Shown piece by piece: positions 59,172 to 64,000 of a stretch of 64,000 bases of DNA. Below the pieces are notes generated by a model. The model made no database searches. It was given only the letters and a program-made list of their open reading frames with translations, and had not been told where the DNA came from. A program made the position numbers and the translations under genes. This stretch comes from Silvimonas iriomotensis (GTDB taxonomy: Bacteria; Pseudomonadota; Gammaproteobacteria; Burkholderiales; Chitinibacteraceae). Numbering within the stretch: position 1 is the stretch's first letter; each line of letters begins with the position of its first letter. The stretch spans positions 983,021-1,047,020 of the forward strand of contig NZ_BMLX01000002.1 in assembly GCF_014645535.1 (NCBI RefSeq), in the 5' to 3' direction.

Positions 59172-59734
59172 GCGGCGGCCTTTACAGTCAACGGAATCAC
59201 GGGGTAACGCCATTTCCAGGTGGTCACGGTCTCGCCCACGGTCTGCATGCTGATGCAATCGACCGGGCACGGCGCAATGCACAACTCGCAACCGGTGCAC
59301 TCGCTGGAGACAATGGTGTGCAGGTGCTTGGCCGCGCCGACGATGGCGTCTACCGGGCAAGCCTGGATGCACAGCGTGCAGCCAATACAGGTGGCTTCAT
59401 CAATGATGGCAACCGACTTGGGCTTCTCTTCACCGTTTTCGGCGTTCAGGGCCTTGAACTCTTTGCCCAGCAAATCAGCCAGCTTGCGGATACCGTCTTC
59501 GCCGCCCGGGGGGCAACGGTTGATATCGGCTTCTTCATTGGCGATCGCCGTGGCGTACGGCTTGCAGCCGGGAAAGCCACACTGGCCGCACTGCGTTTGC
59601 GGCAGGATGGCGTCGATCTTGTCCACGAGCGGATCTTCGTCGACTTTGTATTTGATAGCGGCCCAACCCAGCACAGCACCGAGCAGGATCGCCAGAATCG
59701 CCATGATGGCGATGGCAAGCGTAAAGGTCAGCAT
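59168..59734 (-). CDS. rsxB: Electron transport complex subunit RsxB (ferredoxin)
   Basis: 188 residues. One N-terminal span, the Fe-S domain with CGQCGFPGC (near 48), and two 4Fe-4S motifs ([12 protein letters not shown] near 116; [12 protein letters not shown] near 146). Electron-carrying subunit at the cytoplasmic face. Overlaps rsxC; separated by 10 bases from rsxA. Confidence 0.96.
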   Translation of the reverse strand: MLTFTLAIAIMAILAILLGAVLGWAAIKYKVDEDPLVDKIDAILPQTQCGQCGFPGCKPYATAIANEEADINRCPPGGEDGIRKLADLLGKEFKALNAENGEEKPKSVAIIDEATCIGCTLCIQACPVDAIVGAAKHLHTIVSSECTGCELCIAPCPVDCISMQTVGETVTTWKWRYPVIPLTVKAAA

Positions 59735-59744
59735 AAGATCAGAG

Positions 59745-60326
59745 TTACTTCACAAGGCCGGTAAAGCCCATGAACGCCAGGCTCATGAAGCCGGCAGTAA
59801 TGAACGCAATCGGGGTGCCCTTGAAGGGCGCAGGCACATCGGCCCCATCCAGCCGTTCGCGGATGGCTGCAAACAGGATCAGGATCAGGCTGAAACCAAA
59901 CGAAGAACCAAAACCGAACACCAGCGATTCGGTAAAGCTGTATTTCTGTACCGAGTTGATCAGCGGTACACCCAGCACAGCGCAGTTGGTGGTGATCAGC
60001 GGCAGGTAAATACCCAGCACCTGATACAGCACCGGGCTGGTTTTATGAATGAACATTTCGGTGAACTGCACGATGGCGGCAATCACCACAATGAATGACA
60101 GCGTGCGCAGGTATTCCAGATGCCAGGCCACCAGCAACTGGTCAATCAGCCAGGACGAGCCCGAGCCCAGCGTCAGCACAAAGGCCGTGGCAATCCCCAT
60201 GCCGATCGAGGCCTCCAGCTTTTTGGAGACACCCATGAACGGGCACAAGCCCAGAATGCGCACCAGCACCACGTTGTTGACCAGCACCGCGCCAACCAGC
60301 AAGAGCAAATAGTGATTCAAACCCAT
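59745..60326 (-). CDS. rsxA: Electron transport complex subunit RsxA
   Basis: 193 residues, same length as E. coli RsxA; six spans. [29 protein letters not shown] is strongly conserved. First gene of rsxABCDGE; a 17-base palindrome lies 18 bases upstream of its ATG. The Rnf/Rsx complex couples NADH-ferredoxin electron flow to ion transport or keeps SoxR reduced. Confidence 0.96.
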   Translation of the reverse strand: MGLNHYLLLLVGAVLVNNVVLVRILGLCPFMGVSKKLEASIGMGIATAFVLTLGSGSSWLIDQLLVAWHLEYLRTLSFIVVIAAIVQFTEMFIHKTSPVLYQVLGIYLPLITTNCAVLGVPLINSVQKYSFTESLVFGFGSSFGFSLILILFAAIRERLDGADVPAPFKGTPIAFITAGFMSLAFMGFTGLVK

Positions 60327-60343
60327 CGTCAGAACCGTCGCTA

Positions 60344-60360
60344 TATCGATTGAATCGATA
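60344..60360. promoter_or_regulatory. 17-base palindrome upstream of rsxA
   Basis: TATCGATTGAATCGATA, perfect symmetry around a central G, 18 bases before the rsxA start. Position suits a repressor site; no known consensus recognised. Confidence 0.35.
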
Positions 60361-60603
60361 AATCTGTCATTCGAGGCCCGGATTATCCAACCTCCAGATA
60401 TACCGGGCAAGCTTTATATCCTGCTATCCATATAACCGATATGGCTTATCAGGAACGCCAATGATTTTCTTGATAATCAAGGGCCTAGGCGGCGAAGCGT
60501 GAGAAGGAAGAAGGTGCCGCGCAAAACCGGTGTGCCCGCCATGAAACCCTGGCTTGCCGGCCTGGCTTTTACCCCTCGCCCCTCACACCTCTCCCCTCAC
60601 ACA

Positions 60604-61629
60604 TTAGTACCGGATAGAGGCAATCGCTGAGGCGCATTCTTCGACCAGCGCCGGGCCACGGAACACCATGCCGCTGTAGACCTGCACCAGCGAGGCGCCC
60701 GCGTGGATTTTCTCCACGGCGTCATCGCCCGACAAAATGCCGCCTACGCCAATGATCGGCAATGCGCCATCCAGCGCTTCGGCCAGTTCGCGGATCACCG
60801 ACGTGGATTTGGCCCGCACCGGTGCGCCGGACAAACCACCAGCCTGGGCGCCGTGCGGATGATGCTCCACCCCCACGCGCGACAGGGTGGTGTTGGTGGC
60901 AATGACGGCGTCGATCTGATGCTTGACCAGCCGGTCGGCCACTTCCTGAATCTGGTGGCTATCCAGATCCGGGGCAATTTTCAGGGCCAGCGGCACATAA
61001 CGGCCGTGTTTGTCGGCCAGTTGCTGCTGGCGTTGCTTGAGCGCGCCCAGCAGGTTGGAGAGCTCATCGGCCTGCTGCAACTGGCGCAGATTCTTGGTGT
61101 TGGGCGACGAAATATTCACCGTCACGTAACTGGCGTACTCGTACACCTTCTCAAGGCAGATCAGGTAATCCTCAACCGCGCGTTCGATCGGCGTATCAAA
61201 ATTCTTGCCGATGTTGATCCCCAGAATGCCCTTGTACTGCGACTTGCGGACGTTCTCGACCAGCTTGTCCACGCCTTCGTTGTTAAAGCCCATGCGATTG
61301 ATGATGGCTTCAGAATCCACCAGCCGGAACATGCGCGGCTTGGGGTTGCCCGGTTGCGGGCGCGGCGTGATGGTCCCGATCTCGATATAGCCAAAGCCCA
61401 GATCAGCCAGCGCATCAATGCACTCGCCGTTCTTGTCCAGGCCCGCCGCCAGCCCCACCGGATTGGGAAACTCCATGCCCATGACCGTGGTCGGGCAAGA
61501 CACGGGCGCCGGCATGAATGCGCGCAACAGGCCGAGGTCGTGCGCAAAGTTCATGCTGCCCAGCGTGAAATGGTGCGCCGTTTCCGGGGCAAGCATGAAT
61601 AAAAACGGGCGAACTAGTGGATAAGGCAT
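60604..61629 (-). CDS. pyrD: Dihydroorotate dehydrogenase (quinone), class 2
   Basis: 341 residues (E. coli 336). N-terminal membrane-associating helix ([17 protein letters not shown]), FMN barrel with [15 protein letters not shown] (near 177, catalytic Ser region) and [27 protein letters not shown] at the end. Oxidises dihydroorotate to orotate with quinone. ATG 61629 chosen; the open frame runs 29 codons further. Confidence 0.97.
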   Translation of the reverse strand: MPYPLVRPFLFMLAPETAHHFTLGSMNFAHDLGLLRAFMPAPVSCPTTVMGMEFPNPVGLAAGLDKNGECIDALADLGFGYIEIGTITPRPQPGNPKPRMFRLVDSEAIINRMGFNNEGVDKLVENVRKSQYKGILGINIGKNFDTPIERAVEDYLICLEKVYEYASYVTVNISSPNTKNLRQLQQADELSNLLGALKQRQQQLADKHGRYVPLALKIAPDLDSHQIQEVADRLVKHQIDAVIATNTTLSRVGVEHHPHGAQAGGLSGAPVRAKSTSVIRELAEALDGALPIIGVGGILSGDDAVEKIHAGASLVQVYSGMVFRGPALVEECASAIASIRY

Positions 61630-61694
61630 GAGCGGTCTTGTATTTATGATCCGGTTCAACAAACAAAAGTGCGGCCAGACTCTGGCCACAACAA

Positions 61695-61716
61695 ATGGAC
61701 CGCCGGGGCGGTCCAT
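61695..61716 (-). terminator. Hairpin after folD
   Basis: Perfect 10-base stem ATGGACCGCC / GGCGGTCCAT with a 2-base gap, 17 bases beyond the folD stop on the minus strand, followed by TTGTTG. Short loop and weak T-run make it a likely but imperfect terminator. Confidence 0.6.
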
Positions 61717-61732
61717 CCTGTATTACTGCGGC

Positions 61733-62587
61733 TTACGGCTTGCGGTTGACCGCGGCGTCGTACGTGTTCTGCATCAGGGTGGCCACGGTCATCAGACCCA
61801 CGCCACCGGGCACCGGGGTAATCCACGATGCATGCTGGCGGGCCACTTCAAACTCAACGTCGCCACACAACTTGCCATCGGGCAGGCGATTGATACCCAC
61901 ATCGATCACGATCGCGCCCGGCTTGATCCAGTCGCCTTTCACAAAGTTGGGAATACCAACACCGGCCACCACCACGTCAGCGCCGCGCACCTTGTCCGCC
62001 AGATCTTTGGTCTTGCTGTGGCACACGGTCACGGTGGCGCGCGCCAGCAACAGCTCCAGCGCTTGCGGGCGACCCACAATGTTGGAGGCACCGACTACCA
62101 CGGCATCTTTGCCTACCAGATCAATCCCGGTACGCTCCAGCAGCGTCATGACGCCGCGCGGCGTGCACGGACGCAGCAGCGGCATCTTCAGCGCCAGACG
62201 GCCAATGTTGTACGGGTGAAAACCATCGACGTCCTTCACCGGGTCGATCAGTTCGATAATCTTTTCAGCGTTGATATGCGCCGGCAGCGGCAATTGCACC
62301 AGAATGCCATCAACTGCGTCATCGGCATTGAGCTTGCCGACCAGCGCAACCAGTTCCGCCTCGGATGTGGTTTCCGGGAGGTCATAAGCCAGCGAAGTAA
62401 TGCCGGCGTTTTCACACTGGCGCTTCTTGTTCCCGACGTAAACCTGAGAGGCCGGATCACTGCCAACCAGCACCACGGCCAGCGCCGGTGCGCGATGACC
62501 CGCCGCCTTGCGCGCATCGACCTTGGCGCGCACGCTCTGAACGATGTCCTGCGAGATGGCTTTTCCGTCGAGAATTTGCGCTGTCAT
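61733..62587 (-). CDS. folD: Methylenetetrahydrofolate dehydrogenase/cyclohydrolase
   Basis: 284 residues (E. coli 288). [14 protein letters not shown] (catalytic Lys), [12 protein letters not shown], and the NADP loop [28 protein letters not shown] are all present. Interconverts methylene-, methenyl- and formyl-tetrahydrofolate. Divergent from the tRNA operon. Confidence 0.97.
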   Translation of the reverse strand: MTAQILDGKAISQDIVQSVRAKVDARKAAGHRAPALAVVLVGSDPASQVYVGNKKRQCENAGITSLAYDLPETTSEAELVALVGKLNADDAVDGILVQLPLPAHINAEKIIELIDPVKDVDGFHPYNIGRLALKMPLLRPCTPRGVMTLLERTGIDLVGKDAVVVGASNIVGRPQALELLLARATVTVCHSKTKDLADKVRGADVVVAGVGIPNFVKGDWIKPGAIVIDVGINRLPDGKLCGDVEFEVARQHASWITPVPGGVGLMTVATLMQNTYDAAVNRKP

Positions 62588-62664
62588 AGGCGGGCTCCGG
62601 CACTGGTTTTATTGATAAGGGCAGTATTGTCTCATTTTTCTGGTAATAGACTCAATCTTCAGGC

Positions 62665-62694
62665 TTGACGTAAGTATCTTAACCTCGCTATAGT
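62665..62694 (+). promoter_or_regulatory. Sigma-70-type promoter of the tRNA operon
   Basis: TTGACG (62665-62670) and TATAGT (62689-62694), 18 bases apart, 12 bases upstream of tRNA-Pro. A good match in the right place. Confidence 0.78.
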
Positions 62695-62706
62695 CTCGGT
62701 CTCGTT

Positions 62707-62783
62707 CGGGGCGTAGCGCAGTCTGGTAGCGCACCTGGTTTGGGACCAGGTGGTCGTGAGTTCGAATCCCACCGCCCCGACCC
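62707..62783 (+). tRNA. tRNA-Pro (TGG)
   Basis: Acceptor CGGGGCG pairs with CGCCCCG; anticodon arm CCTGG-TTTGGGA-CCAGG gives TGG; TTCGAATC T-loop is normal. The 3' end reads ACCC, so the final A of CCA is not encoded and must be added. Confidence 0.96.
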
Positions 62784-62830
62784 TGTATTAAAATCTGCTC
62801 TGTACAATCAAGAAATGTAGCCTGATCCGG

Positions 62831-62907
62831 GCGCCCGTAGCTCAACCGGATAGAGCAACGGCCTTCTAAGCCGTAGGTTACAGGTTCGATTCCTGTCGGG
62901 TGCGCCA
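62831..62907 (+). tRNA. tRNA-Arg (TCT)
   Basis: 77 bases. Acceptor GCGCCCG pairs with CGGGTGC (one G-U); anticodon arm ACGGC-CTTCTAA-GCCGT gives TCT; CCA is encoded. Confidence 0.96.
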
Positions 62908-62977
62908 ATATCTGGCCAGGATGTACAGCAGAATCAGTTTTACGGTTTATGCGTTGCGTAAACCAGCAAGTTTTGTG

Positions 62978-63053
62978 GTGGCTGTAGCTCAGTTGGTAGA
63001 GTCCAGGATTGTGATTCCTGTTGTCGTGGGTTCGAGCCCCATCAGCCACCCCA
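62978..63053 (+). tRNA. tRNA-His (GTG)
   Basis: 76 bases. Acceptor GTGGCTG pairs with CAGCCAC; anticodon loop ATTGTGATT gives GTG; discriminator C as needed for histidine identity; CCA is encoded. Last gene before the integrase-like gene. Confidence 0.96.
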
Positions 63054-63062
63054 CCGAATGTT

Positions 63063-63115
63063 CTAAAATGCATCTAGGCCCGAATTCATTATGATTCGGG
63101 CCTTTTGCATTTTAG
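63063..63115. terminator. Double-stem terminator of the tRNA operon
   Basis: Outer arms CTAAAATGCA (63063-63072) / TGCATTTTAG (63106-63115) enclose inner arms AGGCCCGAAT (63076-63085) / ATTCGGGCCT (63094-63103) followed by TTTT. Sits ten bases after tRNA-His; the extended symmetry is unusual and could also serve as part of an attachment site. Confidence 0.85.
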
Positions 63116-63169
63116 GTTGCGCTTGGGTTGCTACACCGTCTGTGACACAACACTTTCGGAGCACCATCC

Positions 63170-64000
63170 ATGACCAGCGCAACACTGCCAGAACACACCT
63201 TCCGTCGCGGCGCACTCGGTACCATTTATTTTCGCCGGCGTATCCCGATTGAGCTGCTTCCCACTTACCCTGAAAATCAGACCCATATCGTATGTAGCCT
63301 GCATACATCTGACCTGCGCGAAGCAAAAATCCGGCGCAATGTCGAAGCCTCGCGTGTAGATGCGGAATTTCAGGCAAAACGTAACCAGCTTACCCTGACC
63401 ATGGCGTCACAAAATACCAAGCGTATTTACCGCTTACCACCTGAGCAGGCGCAAGAAATCGCCGCGTTCTGGTCTCAGCAAGTATTGCTCGGTGATGAGC
63501 AACGCCGAAAAGACGGAATGGACGATGAAGAGTTCGACGAAATAAACATTCAACTTGAAGAAACGCTCGCCAGCTTGCGGCGCATGCTGGCACAGGGCAA
63601 TAGCATGAATGTAATGCCGGTTCTGCAAAGCTTTTCGTCAATGTGCGGCTTGGAACTGGCAATCAAGGAAGAAAATGCTCAACACAGTGCATACATCTTC
63701 TTGCGCACGATGGTCAAAACACTTGAGCTTCAGCTGGAACGGCAAAGGGGGCAAATTGTCGATGCTGATGAAGCCACTGCAAAGGCCAGGCACCCGCTTC
63801 TTGTAGCGGCCCCCGAACGCGCGGGCCAGGATGTGCAGCAACCATCATGGGAACTTGTATTTGATGCCTGGCGCGAGCATGTCGAAGCACGCCCCAAATC
63901 TACAACTATCGCATCTCAGACCCCGTGGCGTTCCCTTTGCAAATCCGTGAAAGCCAAGGGCATAAACCTCCCGGGAGAAGTTACAGCTCGTCACATGACG
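63170..64000 (+). CDS. Integrase-like (tyrosine recombinase) N-terminal part, cut by window edge
   Basis: 277 codons open to the window end. The start (GTIYFRRRIPIELLP) is the beta-strand opening typical of phage/island integrases of the DUF6538 group; a Glu/Arg-rich helical stretch follows, then a core-binding-like segment begins (SWELVFDAWREHVEARPKSTT). The catalytic Arg-His-Tyr domain lies outside. GGAG is upstream of the ATG. It lies 117 bases behind tRNA-His, codon usage is less GC-rich than in the core genes; together this points to an integrated element extending to the right. Confidence 0.75.
   Translation, partial: MTSATLPEHTFRRGALGTIYFRRRIPIELLPTYPENQTHIVCSLHTSDLREAKIRRNVEASRVDAEFQAKRNQLTLTMASQNTKRIYRLPPEQAQEIAAFWSQQVLLGDEQRRKDGMDDEEFDEINIQLEETLASLRRMLAQGNSMNVMPVLQSFSSMCGLELAIKEENAQHSAYIFLRTMVKTLELQLERQRGQIVDADEATAKARHPLLVAAPERAGQDVQQPSWELVFDAWREHVEARPKSTTIASQTPWRSLCKSVKAKGINLPGEVTARHMT

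Noticed and set aside
56238-59207. A 989-residue plus-strand frame across rsxD and rsxC
   Set aside because: Shadow of two well-defined Rsx genes; low-complexity His/Gly-rich translation.
60560-60603. Short CCCCTC-rich direct repeats near pyrD
   Set aside because: Only two to three degenerate units; no CRISPR-like spacing.
62609-63073. A 154-residue minus-strand frame
   Set aside because: It covers the three tRNA genes; the tRNAs fold perfectly, so the frame is chance.

Overview
The window looks like chromosomal DNA of a GC-rich betaproteobacterium, most likely from the Neisseriales (Chromobacteriaceae/Chitinibacteraceae-like). This is inferred from gene order (gatC divergent from mreBCD-mrdA-rodA-rlpA; yqgE-ruvX-pyrB with a dihydroorotase-like gene; rsxABCDGE; an aryl-polyene-type cluster) and not from a marker gene. 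Genes are tightly packed, with many 4-base ATGA and TAATG overlaps. No gene-free stretch exceeds about 290 bases; the longest are 39000-39285, 60327-60603, 25327-25588 and 8257-8500.

Layout. 1-3580 (minus strand): the first six genes of an aryl-polyene-type lipid/pigment cluster (Cys-less ketosynthase/chain-length factor, acyltransferase, two acyl carrier proteins, membrane protein, AMP-ligase cut by the left edge). 3696-8256: an antiporter, an aldo/keto reductase and galTK. 8501-17075: ynfA, a Zur-like repressor, a secreted unknown, a LOG-family enzyme, argS, a large sensor kinase and DNA photolyase. 17192-20544: yqgE-ruvX-pyrB-pyrX, where the dihydroorotase-like partner has lost its metal ligands. 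20686-25326: gatC-gmhA-gatA-GNAT-gatB, a transamidosome operon interrupted by a heptose isomerase and an acetyltransferase. 25589-32228: mreBCD-mrdA-rodA-rlpA, the rod-shape operon. 32336-42102: two large GGDEF-EAL proteins flanking a PfkB kinase, a TerC-like DUF475 protein, a PIG-L deacetylase and two tiny lipoproteins. 42111-53820: a DnaQ/GIY-YIG nuclease, proS, an amidase, an imelysin-like protein, a tautomerase, a PhnD-like binding protein, trmO, a patatin lipoprotein, recG and an unknown. 53829-60326: lrgAB downstream of the complete Rnf/Rsx complex. 60604-62587: pyrD and folD. 62665-63115: a tRNA operon (Pro-TGG, Arg-TCT, His-GTG) with a clear promoter and terminator. 63170-64000: the start of an integrase-like gene right behind tRNA-His, probably the edge of an integrated element that continues beyond the window.

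How it fits together: most of the window is core housekeeping (cell-wall elongation, pyrimidine synthesis, aminoacyl-tRNA supply, electron transport). The accessory or unusual parts are the polyene cluster at the left edge, the integrase at the right edge, the tiny lipoprotein pair, and the odd gene insertions and catalytic-residue losses listed under findings. I saw no CRISPR array, rRNA or insertion sequence. All functional calls are from reading the sequence; no database search was run.
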